DNA from: Flavonifractor sp. AGMB03687
GTDB lineage: Bacteria; Bacillota; Clostridia; Oscillospirales; Oscillospiraceae
DNA length: 64,000 nt
NCBI RefSeq assembly: GCF_017811815.1
Contig: NZ_JADKZI010000010.1
Location: forward strand, 21,291 to 85,290
Direction of reading: 5' to 3'
Both the position numbers and the translations under genes were made by a program. Shown here one piece after another: positions 40,827-54,606 of this stretch (position 1 is the first letter of the stretch; every line of letters begins with the position of its first letter). The notes beneath the pieces are model-generated. The model was given only the letters and a program-made list of their open reading frames with translations. It was not told where the DNA came from and searched no databases.

Positions 40827-42199
40827 CCGCATTTCCGGGATTTCTTGTTTTTTTCGCCGGAAGAGCGGGGGTTCACGGTCAAGTGATGGGTAAAAACGTA
40901 GATTGCAGTTACCAATACGGCCAGAATCAGCAGGCTTTCCAGCAGCATGGTAAACAGATGTCCGCCCAGGGAGATCACCAGGGTGTATTTCATCCGCAGG
41001 TAGGTCAGGTAGGCGCTGAACGACGCCAGCTGGACCAGCACCGCAAGCGGAAGGCTCCGGGGCAGGATGTAGGCCAGGGCCACCGTCAGCACGTCGGCCA
41101 GGAAGTAGTAGCGGTCGTGCATATAGGGCAGCAGGAAGGGCACTCCCACTGTGAGGATCACGCCGCACAGCAGCAGGGCCTTGTCATCCAGCCGGTCCCG
41201 GAAGAGCGCGGCCAGCACCAGCAGCACAAGCACCAGAGCAAAGGCGGCCAGGATGCCCACCCGGGCCCATAGCGCCTCGTCCAGCTGGGTGCCGTAGGGG
41301 ACCATGGAGAAGATGGAGGCGCAGTTGTAGTTCAGGGCGCCTGCGCCCTCCTGAGTCTGGCCCACATAGACCCCCAGGATATCGCCCAGGGGCTTGCCCA
41401 GCAGCAGGGCGGGAAGGCAGGTAAGGACATAGGCGGCGGGGAAGAGGAGCAGATCCCGGAACCGGGTGCGCCGGGCGATCCACAGCACTGCCCACAGGGG
41501 GAGGATGAACACCGTCTGGAGCTTAAAGGAGAAGGCCACGCCCAGCAGAGCGGCGGAGGACTTGGGACGGTTCTCCAGCGCATTCACCAGAGCGTGGAGG
41601 GTGAGCGCCCCGTACAGGGCGTCGCATTGTCCCCAGAGGGAGCCGTTGAGTACCACGGTGGGGAGCAGCAGCAGGGCGCAGAAGCAGATCAGGGGGCGGG
41701 TGCTCCGGGGTCCAGTAAAATGCCGCACCAGACGAAGGCCACCCCAGGCCTGCACCACATCAAAGAAGATGGAAAACAGCTTGATGAGGTACAGGTCGGG
41801 GATGGGCAGATAGGAGATAGCGGCCAGGAAATAGAGGTAGGGCACGTTGTAGTTGCCGATGGACAGCTTGATGGCCCCAAAGCCGCCGTTTTCCCGGAAT
41901 GTGGCTACCCACTGGGACAGGAAGATGGTGTAGTCGTCCGCCACATAGTAGAGCAGCACAGCCCGCAGGAAAAAGGCCAGCCCCACGGGGAGCAGCGCGG
42001 TCCAGAAGGGCGTGGAAGAATAGCCCGCCCGATGGAGCAGCCAGACCGCCAGCAGCGCAGCGGCGATCAGCAGGAGAAAGACCGCCGCCTTGGCGCCGGT
42101 GCCGCCCTGGGGCAGGGCGGCAATGGGAAAGAAGGAGCCGATCAGCAGGGCAGCGCCGCCAGCACCGGCGGCCAGAGCCAGAGGGGAAGCAGATCGCAT
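40823..42199 (-). CDS. GT-C family membrane glycosyltransferase
   Basis: 458 residues with about 11-12 membrane helices. The acidic loop motif YYVADDYTIFLSQW after an early helix is the Asp-rich catalytic loop of GT-C enzymes that use polyprenyl-phosphate sugars (PIG-M/ArnT-like group). Later motifs LNGSLWGQCDALYGAL and YMHDRYYFLADVL support this. The acceptor is unknown. It ends in a Lys/Arg tail (SSGEKNKKSRKCG). The start at 42199 has AGGTGACTTC upstream. Confidence 0.85.
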   Translation of the reverse strand: MRSASPLALAAGAGGAALLIGSFFPIAALPQGGTGAKAAVFLLLIAAALLAVWLLHRAGYSSTPFWTALLPVGLAFFLRAVLLYYVADDYTIFLSQWVATFRENGGFGAIKLSIGNYNVPYLYFLAAISYLPIPDLYLIKLFSIFFDVVQAWGGLRLVRHFTGPRSTRPLICFCALLLLPTVVLNGSLWGQCDALYGALTLHALVNALENRPKSSAALLGVAFSFKLQTVFILPLWAVLWIARRTRFRDLLLFPAAYVLTCLPALLLGKPLGDILGVYVGQTQEGAGALNYNCASIFSMVPYGTQLDEALWARVGILAAFALVLVLLVLAALFRDRLDDKALLLCGVILTVGVPFLLPYMHDRYYFLADVLTVALAYILPRSLPLAVLVQLASFSAYLTYLRMKYTLVISLGGHLFTMLLESLLILAVLVTAIYVFTHHLTVNPRSSGEKNKKSRKCG

Positions 42200-42244
42200 G
42201 AAGTCACCTCACACAGCGGGGATGGATGGAAGGGGATGACCATA

Positions 42245-42279
42245 GAAAAAGGGGGGCGCTGCATGTTGCAACGCCCCCC
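42245..42279 (-). terminator. rpoBC terminator
   Basis: GGGGGGCG (42251-42258) pairs with CGCCCCCC (42272-42279), with inner TGCA pairs. On the minus strand TTTTTC follows. Confidence 0.85.
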
Positions 42280-42294
42280 AAAAAAGCCTTGGGA

Positions 42295-45200
42295 TTAGAA
42301 ATCCGCGCTGTCGGTCAGAATGGTTTCCTCGACCTCGGGAGCGGCGTCGGTCACTTCGGCGCTCTCCTCCACGGTCTCACCGCTCTGGGCGGTGCCCTCG
42401 TCGTCCATCTGGTCGTACTTGCGGTACATGGACAGACCGGAACCGGCGGGGATCAGCTTACCGATGATAACGTTCTCCTTCAGGCCCAGCAGGTGGTCCA
42501 CCTTACCCTTGATAGCAGCCTCGGTCAGGACCTTGGTGGTCTCCTGGAAGGAGGCGGCGGACAGGAAGGAGTCGGTGGCCAGAGAGGCCTTGGTGATACC
42601 CATCAGCAGGCGGGTGCAGGTGGGCAGGCGCAGCTCGATGCCGTTGTTGGTCTCGCCGGCGTCGATGCGGGCCTGAACCGCGGCCTTGGCGTCCTCAAAC
42701 TCGATGAGCTCGATGGTGGAGCCGGAGAGCAGATCGGAATCGCCGGCGTCCTCCACGCGGACCTTACGCATCATCTGGCGGCAGATGACCTCGATGTGCT
42801 TGTCGTTGATATCAACGCCCTGCTGACGGTAGGGCTTCTGGACTTCCTGGATCAGGTAGTCATATACGGCGTGGATGCCGCGGACACGGAGCACGTCCTG
42901 GGGATAGAGGGCGCCTTCGGTGAGGGCGAAGCCCTTCTCCACGGTATCGCCGTTCTTCACACGCAAGCCGGCATAGGGCAGCATATAGGTGACGACCTCG
43001 CCGTCGTTGGCGGTGATGGTCAGGTTGCACATGGAGTTGCGCTTGGCCTCCTCCAGAGTGACCTTACCGCCGATCTCGGCCAGCTGAGCCATCTTCTTGG
43101 GCTTACGGGACTCGAACAGCTCCTCAACACGGGGAAGACCCTGGGTGATATCGCCGCCGGCGACGCCGCCGGTGTGGAAGGTACGCATGGTCAGCTGAGT
43201 ACCGGGCTCACCGATGGACTGAGCGGCGATGATACCAACGGCCTCGCCGGCGCCCACAGGCTCGCCGATGGCCAGGTTGATGCCGTAGCACTTGGAACAT
43301 ACGCCGCTGCGGGCGCGGCAGGTCAGCACGGAGCGGATCTTCACCTGGTGGATGCCGTGGGCCTCCAGCACAGCGGCATCGTCCGCCTTCAACATGGTGT
43401 GGTGATCGAAGAGGACCTCGCCGGTCTGAGGATCGCAGATGTCCTCCACGGGATAGCGGCCCTTCAGGCGCTCGCCGAAGGTCTCGATGACCTGGCCGTT
43501 CTCCACGATTTCGCTGACCATGATGCCGTCGTCGGTGCCGCAGTCGTCCTCACGGATGATGACTTCCTGAGACACGTCCACCAGACGACGGGTCAGGTAA
43601 CCAGAGTCGGCGGTACGCAGAGCGGTATCGGCCATACCCTTTCGGGCGCCTCGGGAGGAGATGAAGTACTCCAGCACGGACAGACCCTCACGGAAGTTGG
43701 ACTTGATGGGGATCTCGATGGTGCGGCCGGAGGTGTCGGCCATCAGGCCGCGCATGCCGGCCAGCTGACGGATCTGAGCGGAGCTACCACGGGCGCCGGA
43801 GTCGGCCATCATCCAGATGGGGTTGTAGCGGTCCAGGCCGGCCATCAGGGCGTCGGTCACGTCCTTGGTGGTCTTCTCCCAGGCCTCAACCACCAGACGA
43901 TAACGCTCGTCGTTGGTCAGGAAGCCGCGCTTGTACTGACGCTCGATCTTGACGATCTCCTTCTCGGTGTCGGCGATGAGGCCGTACTTCTTCTCGGGGA
44001 TGGTCATGTCGTAGATGGAGACGGTCAGAGAGCCGCGGGTGGAGAACTTGTAGCCCTTGGCCTTGATGGTGTCCAGCACGCCGGCGGACACAGTGAAGCC
44101 GTGCTTGACGATACACTTGTCAATGATCTTGCCCAGCTGCTTCTTGCCGGTGACGAAGTTGATCTCGGGCTCAAACATCTGCTCGGGATCGGTGCGGTCC
44201 ACGAAGCCCAGATCCTGGGGGATGCCCTCGTTGAAGATCAGGCGGCCCACAGTGGTGCGCACCAGCTTGTAGCGGGTCTCGCCATCCACCTCGGCGGAGC
44301 GGCGGACCAGGATGGGCACATGGAGCTCCAGCTCGCCCTCGTCGTAGGCCAGACGGGCCTCGATGTCGCTGCCGAAGACGTGGAGCACCTCGCGGGGCAG
44401 CTGGCCGTCCTCGGTCTCAGCGCAGATACCGGCGTAGGTGGGGATGTCGTCCAGAGAGCCGGGGTTCTTGACCCACACCAGATCGCCGGGGTTCAGGGTA
44501 CCGGCGTCCAGAGCGGCCTTGACGGCGGCGACGTCGTCATAGGTCTCCTCGGCAGTGTGCTCGGCGTACTTCTCATAGGTCAGGTAGTAGGAACCCAGCA
44601 CCATGTCCTGAGTAGGCACGGTAACAGGGCCGCCGTCCTGAGGACGCAGCAGGTTGTTGGCGGAGAGCATCAGTACCCGGGCCTCGGTCTGAGCCTCGGC
44701 GGACAGAGGCACGTGAACGGCCATCTGGTCACCGTCGAAGTCGGCGTTAAAGGCGGTACACACCAGGGGGTGCAGCTTGATGGCGCGGCCTTCCACCAGC
44801 ACGGGCTCGAAGGCCTGGATGCCCAGGCGGTGCAGGGTGGGGGCGCGGTTGAGCATAACGGGGTGGTCCTTGATGACGAACTCTAGGGCGTCCCAGACCT
44901 CAGCCTTGCCCTTGTCCACCATCTTCTTGGCGGACTTGATGTTGTTGGCCAGACCGTCTTCCACCAGCTTCTTCATGACGAAGGGACGGAACAGCTCGAT
45001 GGCCATCTCCTTGGGCAGGCCGCACTGATAGATCTTCAGCTCGGGGCCAACCACGATAACGGAACGGCCGGAGTAGTCAACACGCTTACCCAGCAGGTTC
45101 TGACGGAAGCGGCCCTGCTTACCCTTCAGCATGTCAGACAGAGACTTCAGGGCGCGGTTGTTGGCGCCGGTGACGGCGCGGCCGCGGCGGCCGTTGTCGA

Positions 45201-46083
45201 TCAGAGCATCCACAGCCTCCTGCAGCATGCGCTTCTCGTTGCGCACGATGATGTCGGGGGCGTTGAGCTGGATCAGGCGCTTCAGACGGTTGTTGCGGTT
45301 GATGACCCGGCGGTACAGGTCATTCAGGTCGGAGGTGGCGAAGCGGCCGCCGTCCAGCTGCACCATGGGGCGCAGCTCGGGGGGAATGACAGGCAGCACG
45401 TCAATGATCATCCACTCAGGCTTGTTGCCGGAGATGCGGAAGGCGTCCACCACTTCCAGACGCTTGACGATGCGGGCCTTCTTCTGGCCGGAGGCGTCCT
45501 TCAGCTCGGCACGGAGCTGGACGGAGAGCTCCTCCAGGTTGATGTCCTGGAGCAGCTTCTTCACGGCCTCGGCGCCCATGCCGGCCTCAAAGTCGTCCTC
45601 GTACTTCTCCCGCATGTCGCGGTACTCCTTCTCGGAGAGGATCTGGTTCTTGGCCAGGGGGGAGAAGCCGGGATCGGTCACGATATAGCTGGCGAAGTAG
45701 AGCACCTTCTCCAGGATGCGGGGGCTGATGTCCAGCAGCAGGCCCATCCGGGAGGGGATACCCTTGAAGTACCAGATGTGGGACACGGGGGCGGCCAGCT
45801 CGATGTGGCCCATGCGCTCACGGCGCACCTTGGCCCGGGTGACCTCAACGCCGCAGCGGTCACAGATCTTGCCCTTGTAGCGGATCTTCTTGTACTTGCC
45901 GCAGTGGCACTCCCAGTCCTTGGTTGGGCCAAAGATGCGCTCGCAGAACAGGCCGTCCCGCTCAGGCTTCAGAGTGCGGTAGTTGATGGTCTCGGGCTTC
46001 TTGACCTCGCCGTAAGACCACTCGCGGATCTGCTCCGGGGAGGCGATGCCGATCTTAATGGCGTCAAATTCAGCGTAACTCAT
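42295..46083 (-). CDS. rpoC: DNA-directed RNA polymerase subunit beta'
   Basis: A 1,262-residue catalytic subunit. It has the N-terminal zinc site ([22 protein letters not shown]), the active-site Mg motif [15 protein letters not shown], the trigger-loop/bridge region ([23 protein letters not shown]) and the second zinc site ([13 protein letters not shown]). It is longer than the about 1,200 of Bacillus, mainly through an acidic C-terminal tail ([22 protein letters not shown]). It starts 22 nt after rpoB with AAGGGAGGTC in the gap. Confidence 0.98.
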   Translation of the reverse strand: MSYAEFDAIKIGIASPEQIREWSYGEVKKPETINYRTLKPERDGLFCERIFGPTKDWECHCGKYKKIRYKGKICDRCGVEVTRAKVRRERMGHIELAAPVSHIWYFKGIPSRMGLLLDISPRILEKVLYFASYIVTDPGFSPLAKNQILSEKEYRDMREKYEDDFEAGMGAEAVKKLLQDINLEELSVQLRAELKDASGQKKARIVKRLEVVDAFRISGNKPEWMIIDVLPVIPPELRPMVQLDGGRFATSDLNDLYRRVINRNNRLKRLIQLNAPDIIVRNEKRMLQEAVDALIDNGRRGRAVTGANNRALKSLSDMLKGKQGRFRQNLLGKRVDYSGRSVIVVGPELKIYQCGLPKEMAIELFRPFVMKKLVEDGLANNIKSAKKMVDKGKAEVWDALEFVIKDHPVMLNRAPTLHRLGIQAFEPVLVEGRAIKLHPLVCTAFNADFDGDQMAVHVPLSAEAQTEARVLMLSANNLLRPQDGGPVTVPTQDMVLGSYYLTYEKYAEHTAEETYDDVAAVKAALDAGTLNPGDLVWVKNPGSLDDIPTYAGICAETEDGQLPREVLHVFGSDIEARLAYDEGELELHVPILVRRSAEVDGETRYKLVRTTVGRLIFNEGIPQDLGFVDRTDPEQMFEPEINFVTGKKQLGKIIDKCIVKHGFTVSAGVLDTIKAKGYKFSTRGSLTVSIYDMTIPEKKYGLIADTEKEIVKIERQYKRGFLTNDERYRLVVEAWEKTTKDVTDALMAGLDRYNPIWMMADSGARGSSAQIRQLAGMRGLMADTSGRTIEIPIKSNFREGLSVLEYFISSRGARKGMADTALRTADSGYLTRRLVDVSQEVIIREDDCGTDDGIMVSEIVENGQVIETFGERLKGRYPVEDICDPQTGEVLFDHHTMLKADDAAVLEAHGIHQVKIRSVLTCRARSGVCSKCYGINLAIGEPVGAGEAVGIIAAQSIGEPGTQLTMRTFHTGGVAGGDITQGLPRVEELFESRKPKKMAQLAEIGGKVTLEEAKRNSMCNLTITANDGEVVTYMLPYAGLRVKNGDTVEKGFALTEGALYPQDVLRVRGIHAVYDYLIQEVQKPYRQQGVDINDKHIEVICRQMMRKVRVEDAGDSDLLSGSTIELIEFEDAKAAVQARIDAGETNNGIELRLPTCTRLLMGITKASLATDSFLSAASFQETTKVLTEAAIKGKVDHLLGLKENVIIGKLIPAGSGLSMYRKYDQMDDEGTAQSGETVEESAEVTDAAPEVEETILTDSADF

Positions 46084-46105
46084 ATTTCTGCTCGACCTCC
46101 CTTAG

Positions 46106-49816
<3,711 letters not shown>

Positions 49817-49837
49817 CGTAGAAAAAACACCTCGATT

Positions 49838-49966
49838 TCATTGTCTGGAGCCGCTGCCGAAAGGGAGCGGCCCCGGCTCATGCTGCTGCTTTCCGTCAAA
49901 CCATACAAAAAGGGCGGTGGAACATCGGATGCGAACACCCGAATGCGTGGATAAAAACATGATCAT
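49838..49966 (-). CDS. Possible 42-codon leader ORF ahead of rpoB
   Basis: Within the rpoB leader, AAGAGGAA precedes an ATG at 49966 that opens a 42-residue frame (begins MIMFLSTHSGVR, ends FGSGSRQ) stopping at 49838, 21 nt before rpoB. The sequence has no recognised domain and may be chance. A leader peptide that couples translation to rpoB is possible. Confidence 0.3.
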   Translation of the reverse strand: MIMFLSTHSGVRIRCSTALFVWFDGKQQHEPGPLPFGSGSRQ

Positions 49967-50055
49967 TTCCTCTTGCGCTTTCCGCCCTGCTGTGTTAAAC
50001 TGACCACACAGTGGGGTGGAATCGGTAAACGCAGTCAGGAAGTTAAGAGCGTTTT

Positions 50056-50085
50056 AGTATACCATGGAATCACTGGAAAAGTCAA
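50056..50085 (-). promoter_or_regulatory. rpoBC promoter TTGACT-18-TATACT
   Basis: Minus-strand TTGACT (50080-50085), 18-nt spacer, TATACT (50056-50061). The leader to rpoB is about 230 nt and contains a strong hairpin, GGAGCCGCT/AGCGGC, near 49,850-49,876. Confidence 0.75.
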
Positions 50086-50100
50086 CGGTTATGCGATAAG

Positions 50101-50128
50101 AATCTGGAGAAATCCAGATTTTTTTTGT
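50101..50128 (+). terminator. Intrinsic terminator/attenuator before the sigma-54 activator
   Basis: AATCTGGA (50101-50108), loop GAAA, TCCAGATT (50113-50120), then a run of Ts to 50126. No plus-strand gene ends here, so it either attenuates the activator's leader or insulates it from antisense reads. Confidence 0.7.
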
Positions 50129-50163
50129 TCATCGGGGTTTTTACCGCAAGGAGGGACGGCGGA

Positions 50164-51513
50164 TTGATTCGGAAACGGGTTTTGGATCAGATCGGCGAGG
50201 TGGTACGCCTGTGCGAGGACACCGACGGTATTCTCATTGCCAACCGGAACGGTATCGTGGAGTATCACCGCATCTCGCTGGACAGCTACTGGTGCTCCCA
50301 GGAGACGGAGGGGCGACACATTCTGGAGCTCTATCCCGAGCTGGACGAGGATAGCAGCACCATCCTCCAGGCCCTGAAAACGGGGCGTGCTACTTATAAT
50401 GTATTGCAGGATATCAACAATCGCAAAGGCGAGCGGGTGCTGCTGGAATCCACCACCATTCCCATCGTGGTGGACGGGCAGGTGGAGTGCGTGGTGGACT
50501 CCTCCAAATACCACGCCATTGACCAGCGGGTCATCCGGGGAGAGAACGGGGGACTTTACCGGCTGGACCGGATCATCACCCAGGATCCGGCTATGCTGGC
50601 CCTGAAGGAGCGTATCCGGGACGTGGCGCCCCTGGATTCCTCGGTGCTCATTTACGGCGAGACAGGTACCGGCAAGGAGCTGGTGGCCGAGTCCCTCCAC
50701 AGCGAGGGGCGGCGGGCGGACAAGCCCTTTGTCTCCCAGAACTGTGCCGCCATCCCCTCCAATCTGCTGGAGAGCCTGTTCTTCGGTACGGAAAAGGGCA
50801 GCTACACTGGTGCACTGACCCGAAAGGGACTGCTGGAGGAGGCCGACGGCGGGACCCTCTTCCTGGACGAAATCAATTCCATGGAGATCGGCCTCCAGGC
50901 CAAATTATTAAAGGTATTGGAGGAGAAGAAGGTGCGCCGCCTGGGCGGCAGCCGGGACATTCCTTTCGATGTGCGCATCGTGGCCGCGGTCAATGAGGAC
51001 CCGGCCAAGCTGATCCGGGAGCACCGCCTCCGGGAGGACCTGTATTACCGGCTGGGTGTGGTGCGCATTACCCTGCCGCCGCTGCGCAAGAGGAAGGGAG
51101 ACATCGCTCTGCTGACCCGTCACTTCATCGACCGCTATAATCAGAAGATGAAGCGGGATATCCGGGGCATCAGCGAGCAGGCTCTGCGCCGCCTGGAGCA
51201 GTACAGCTGGCCGGGCAATGTGCGGGAGTTGCAGAACGTGGTGGAGGGTGCCTACGTCTCCGCCCGGTCTGAGATGCTGATGGTGGACCATATGGCAGAC
51301 ATCCTGGATCAGGGATTGGTAGAGCTGGAGGAGGAGCCTGTCGGCGGGGATACCATCGGGGAGGGCTTTTCCCTGCCCCAGGCCCTGGAGCAGTACGAGC
51401 GGGAGCTGGTGCGCAAGGCTATGGCCCAGTCCACCTCCATCTCCCAGGCAGCCCGCCTGCTGGGGGTGTCCCGGCAGAACCTGAAATACAGACTGCAAAA
51501 ATTTAACCTGTAA
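50164..51513 (+). CDS. Sigma-54-dependent enhancer-binding activator (RocR-like)
   Basis: 449 residues. The N-terminal about 125 residues form a PAS-like sensor (VVRLCEDTDGILIANRNGIVEYHR...). The AAA+ domain has Walker A GETGTGKE at 165-172, a GSYTGA loop at 212-217 (a GAFTGA variant, needed for contact with sigma-54) and Walker B GGTLFLDEI. The C-terminal Fis-type HTH is SISQAARLLGVSRQNLKYRLQKF. It uses a TTG start at 50164 with AAGGAGG 9 nt upstream. A canonical -24/-12 promoter lies 150 nt downstream, before the amidohydrolase/peptidase/carrier operon, its obvious target. Confidence 0.93.
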   Translation: MIRKRVLDQIGEVVRLCEDTDGILIANRNGIVEYHRISLDSYWCSQETEGRHILELYPELDEDSSTILQALKTGRATYNVLQDINNRKGERVLLESTTIPIVVDGQVECVVDSSKYHAIDQRVIRGENGGLYRLDRIITQDPAMLALKERIRDVAPLDSSVLIYGETGTGKELVAESLHSEGRRADKPFVSQNCAAIPSNLLESLFFGTEKGSYTGALTRKGLLEEADGGTLFLDEINSMEIGLQAKLLKVLEEKKVRRLGGSRDIPFDVRIVAAVNEDPAKLIREHRLREDLYYRLGVVRITLPPLRKRKGDIALLTRHFIDRYNQKMKRDIRGISEQALRRLEQYSWPGNVRELQNVVEGAYVSARSEMLMVDHMADILDQGLVELEEEPVGGDTIGEGFSLPQALEQYERELVRKAMAQSTSISQAARLLGVSRQNLKYRLQKFNL

Positions 51514-51547
51514 AAAATTTTGCACCGCAAAAAATCTTGCGCTACTG

Positions 51548-51565
51548 TTGGACGGAACCATCCAA
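51548..51565. promoter_or_regulatory. Candidate upstream activator site
   Basis: TTGGACGGAACCATCCAA is an imperfect palindrome (one mismatch in 8-bp arms) about 100 bp upstream of the -24/-12 promoter, the normal distance for an enhancer site bound by the Fis-type HTH of the activator. Confidence 0.55.
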
Positions 51566-51568
51566 TCG

Positions 51569-51646
51569 AAAAGCCGTTCTGTCCGCCCGCCGGAGGGGGA
51601 AAAAGACCCTGTTTCCGGCAGAAAAGGCGGATAGAACGGCTTTTTT
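51569..51646 (+). terminator. Terminator of the activator gene
   Basis: AAAAGCCGTTCTGTCCGCC (from 51569) pairs with GGCGGATAGAACGGCTTTT (from 51626) with one mismatch, and an inner GCCGGA/TCCGGC stem. T6 follows. It separates the activator from the operon. Confidence 0.85.
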
Positions 51647-51663
51647 GCGTTTTGACAAAAAGT

Positions 51664-51678
51664 TGGCACGCCAGTTGC
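51664..51678 (+). promoter_or_regulatory. Sigma-54 promoter TGGCAC-N5-TTGC
   Basis: TGGCAC (51664-51669) and TTGC (51675-51678) with exactly 5 nt between them, in the extended context TTGGCACGCCAGTTGCA. This is a full match to the -24/-12 consensus, 46 nt before the amidohydrolase start. Confidence 0.93.
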
Positions 51679-51724
51679 AAGTTAAAAAGGCAAAACAAAG
51701 CGACGGCGAGAAAGGAAGATGGAT

Positions 51725-53308
51725 ATGCGAAAACTTCGCTACAATGGTGTAGTGACATCTATGGATGGATCCATGAACCGCTATGAGGCCATCGGCACCC
51801 AGAACGGCAAGATCGTATTTCTGGGAACGAGCCAGGAGGCGCTGGAGCAGCAGTGGGATGAAAGGGTGGACCTGAAAGGAGCCGCGGTACTGCCCGGCTT
51901 CAGCGACACCCACATGCACCTGCTCCACTACGCCATGTTCCGGCGGAACGTGCCTCTGTTCGGGGTAAAGACCATCGACGAGGTGGTGGAGCGCTGCAAG
52001 GCCCGCATTGACGCGGAGCACCCCGACTACCTCATCGGCATGGGCTGGAACCAGGAGACCATGGAGGAGGGGCGGCTGCTGACCCGTGAGGATATGGACC
52101 GCATTTCCACCGACATCCCGGTGTGTATGCTGCGCACCTGCATCCACATTGCCGCCTGCAATACGGTGATGCTGGAGAAGATCCGGGCCTTGAAGAATGT
52201 GGAGCCCGAGGTCATGGCTCTGGTGGACTTTGAAAACGGCATCCTGCGGGAGAATGCCGCCCGGCTTTATATGGACGTGCTGCCCCAGGCCGACGACGCC
52301 TACGTGAAGCAGCTGATCCGGGAGGGCCAGAAGGAACTGAATGCCGCCGGTATCACCTGCGTCCACTCCGATGACCTGATGGCCATCGCTGGCATGGATC
52401 CCATCCGGCTCATCGGCATTTACCGGGAGATGGAGGCCGACGGAGAGCTGACCGTGCGGGTGTACGAGCAGTGCCTGGTGGAGCCCGAGGACTTTGAACG
52501 GCTCAAGGGTGTGCGCAGCGATCCGGCCGACCGGACCAGCCTGTTCCGCACCGGCCCCCGCAAGCTGCTCCAGGACGGCTCCCTGGGCGCCAAATCCGCC
52601 GAGATGATCGACGGCTATGTGGACGAGCTTGACAACCACGGCATTCCCATTTATACAGAGGAAGAGCTGTGCCGCCGCATTCAGGCTGCCCATGACGTCC
52701 ACATGGACGTGGCGGTCCACGCCATCGGCGACCTGGCTCTGAAGAAGGTGTGTGACGCCATGGAGAAGGCGGAGGGCGCCAACCCCTGGCCGGATCACCG
52801 CCACGGCATCGTCCACGCTCAGACTACCACCCCCGCGCTGCTGGAGCGGATGAAGGCGCTGGGCCTCCAGGCCTATATCCAGCCCATCTTCATCGACGCC
52901 GACATGAACATCATTGCCGAGCGGGTGGGCGAGGAGCACGCCAAGGACTGCTACAACTGGAAGGCCATGCTGGACCTGGGCCTGCGGGTGAGCGGCGGTT
53001 CCGACTGCCCGGTGGAGCCCTTCAATGTACTGGACAACATGCGCTCCGCCATTACCCGGCAGAACCGGGTGGGCACCAAGACCTACCTGCCCGAGCAGGC
53101 CCTCACCGTGGAACAGGCCGTTCGCCTCTTTACCTCCGACGCTGCCTGGCCCAGCCGGGACGAAGCGGTCCGGGGTACCCTGGAGGTGGGCAAGCAGGCC
53201 GACCTGGTGGTGCTGGAGCAGGACCTGTTTGACACCGAGCCCAGCCAGTTCCCCCAGGTCCGAGTTTTGGAGACCGTGCTCAACGGAGTTACCGTATATC
53301 AGGCATAA
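51725..53308 (+). CDS. Amidohydrolase (YtcJ-like)
   Basis: A 527-residue metal-dependent hydrolase of the amidohydrolase_3/YtcJ group. The HxH metal motif is DTHMH at about 61-65. Later metal or catalytic residues appear in VAVHAIGD, HGIVHAQ and SGGSDCPVEP. These enzymes cut amide or cyclic amide bonds; the substrate is unknown, but its neighbours (M20 peptidase, YfcC carrier, sigma-54 control) suggest a peptide, acyl-amino acid or related nitrogen source. ATG 51725 is preferred with AAGGAAG 6 nt upstream; ATG 51719 is in frame but overlaps the site. Confidence 0.85.
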   Translation: MRKLRYNGVVTSMDGSMNRYEAIGTQNGKIVFLGTSQEALEQQWDERVDLKGAAVLPGFSDTHMHLLHYAMFRRNVPLFGVKTIDEVVERCKARIDAEHPDYLIGMGWNQETMEEGRLLTREDMDRISTDIPVCMLRTCIHIAACNTVMLEKIRALKNVEPEVMALVDFENGILRENAARLYMDVLPQADDAYVKQLIREGQKELNAAGITCVHSDDLMAIAGMDPIRLIGIYREMEADGELTVRVYEQCLVEPEDFERLKGVRSDPADRTSLFRTGPRKLLQDGSLGAKSAEMIDGYVDELDNHGIPIYTEEELCRRIQAAHDVHMDVAVHAIGDLALKKVCDAMEKAEGANPWPDHRHGIVHAQTTTPALLERMKALGLQAYIQPIFIDADMNIIAERVGEEHAKDCYNWKAMLDLGLRVSGGSDCPVEPFNVLDNMRSAITRQNRVGTKTYLPEQALTVEQAVRLFTSDAAWPSRDEAVRGTLEVGKQADLVVLEQDLFDTEPSQFPQVRVLETVLNGVTVYQA

Positions 53309-53346
53309 CGCGGGCAGCCGCGTGGCATAGAAAGGAGAGCTCCCTA

Positions 53347-54570
53347 ATGAATGAGATGCTGGAAAAGGCCCGAGCCATCGAGGCGCAGATCATCGCCGAT
53401 CGGCGTTGTCTGCATCAGATCCCCGAGGTGGGCGTGTATACCCCCAAAACGGCGGAATATGTGAAAAAGCGGCTGACCGAGATGGGCATACCCAATCATG
53501 ACTGCGGCGTCCACACCAAGGAGGAACGGGAAAAGATGGTGTTTGCCGGCTATCCCGACGCCCCCGAGTCCACCGGCGTGGTGGGTCTCATCGGCAAGGG
53601 TGGCCCCTGCATCCTGCTGCGGGCCGATATGGACGGCCTCCCCATGGAGGAGACCACCGGTCTGGACTTCGCCTCCAAGGGAAACACCGCTCACATGTGC
53701 GGCCACGACGCCCATGCCGCCATGCTGCTGGGTGCGGCTCAGATCCTGAAGGATATGGAGGATGAGCTGCCCGGCACCGTGAAGCTGATGTTCCAGCCCG
53801 GTGAGGAGATGGGTTACGGCTCCCGCACCATGGTGGACGACGGCCTGCTGGAGAACCCCAAGGTGGACGCCGCCATGGCCCTCCACGTGGGCTCCCAGGT
53901 GGAGGTTGGCAAGCTGAACTACTCTCCCGGCGTGGCCTCCGGTGCCATGGCTACCTTTATTGTCAGCATCCAGGGCAAGGGCGGCCACTCCTCCGAGCCC
54001 CAGAAGACCATCGACCCGGTGAACATTGCCACCCAGGTGTGCTCCGCCCTGAACATGCTCATTCCCCGGGAGGTGGACCCCGAGGCCTTTGCCACCATGA
54101 CGGTGGGCGCCCTCAACGGCGGCCGGGCCTCCAACATCATCCCTGACACTGCGGAGATCATGGTATCCTTCCGTACCCTCAGCCCGGAGGCCTACGACCA
54201 CCTGATCGAGCGCATCCCTGAGATCCTGGATCATTATATCAAGGCCTGGCGCGGCACCTACGACGTGCGGGTGCTCAAGACCCCCAGCACGGTGTGCGAT
54301 CCGGACTTCTCCGCGGAGATCGTCCCCTTTGCCGCCGAGATCCTGGGCGAAGAAAATGTAAAGCCCGTGCCCCCCATAAAGGGCGCCGAGGACTTTGGTC
54401 ATGTGACCCGCCATGTGCCCGGCTTCTATGCCTTTATGGGCGCGGGTTCCCCCGACGGCTATCCCCTGCATAACCCCAACATGGTGCTGGACGAGAGCGC
54501 CTTTGCCCTCGGCACCGCCATCCTGGCCAACAGCGCGGTAAAGTGGCTTAAGAGCAAGGCAGACAAGTAA
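53347..54570 (+). CDS. M20-family metallo-amidohydrolase (aminoacylase/HipO-like)
   Basis: A 407-residue zinc hydrolase. M20D motifs are RADMDGLPMEE near 92-102, MCGHDAHAAMLLGA at 117-130, FQPGEEMGYG and the C-terminal GAEDFGHV. Relatives remove acyl or amino-acyl groups from amino acids (hippurate, N-acetyl-diaminopimelate, indole-acetyl amino acids). It is the second gene of the sigma-54 operon, with AAGGAGAGC upstream. The carrier encoded downstream probably imports its substrate or exports a product. Confidence 0.92.
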   Translation: MNEMLEKARAIEAQIIADRRCLHQIPEVGVYTPKTAEYVKKRLTEMGIPNHDCGVHTKEEREKMVFAGYPDAPESTGVVGLIGKGGPCILLRADMDGLPMEETTGLDFASKGNTAHMCGHDAHAAMLLGAAQILKDMEDELPGTVKLMFQPGEEMGYGSRTMVDDGLLENPKVDAAMALHVGSQVEVGKLNYSPGVASGAMATFIVSIQGKGGHSSEPQKTIDPVNIATQVCSALNMLIPREVDPEAFATMTVGALNGGRASNIIPDTAEIMVSFRTLSPEAYDHLIERIPEILDHYIKAWRGTYDVRVLKTPSTVCDPDFSAEIVPFAAEILGEENVKPVPPIKGAEDFGHVTRHVPGFYAFMGAGSPDGYPLHNPNMVLDESAFALGTAILANSAVKWLKSKADK

Positions 54571-54606
54571 GCGCTCCAAGCTGGTAATATAGAGGAGGAT
54601 TTGAGA

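Noticed and set aside
42226..44886. An 886-codon plus-strand open frame over rpoC
   Set aside because: It has the same antisense-shadow composition; rpoC is unambiguous on the other strand.
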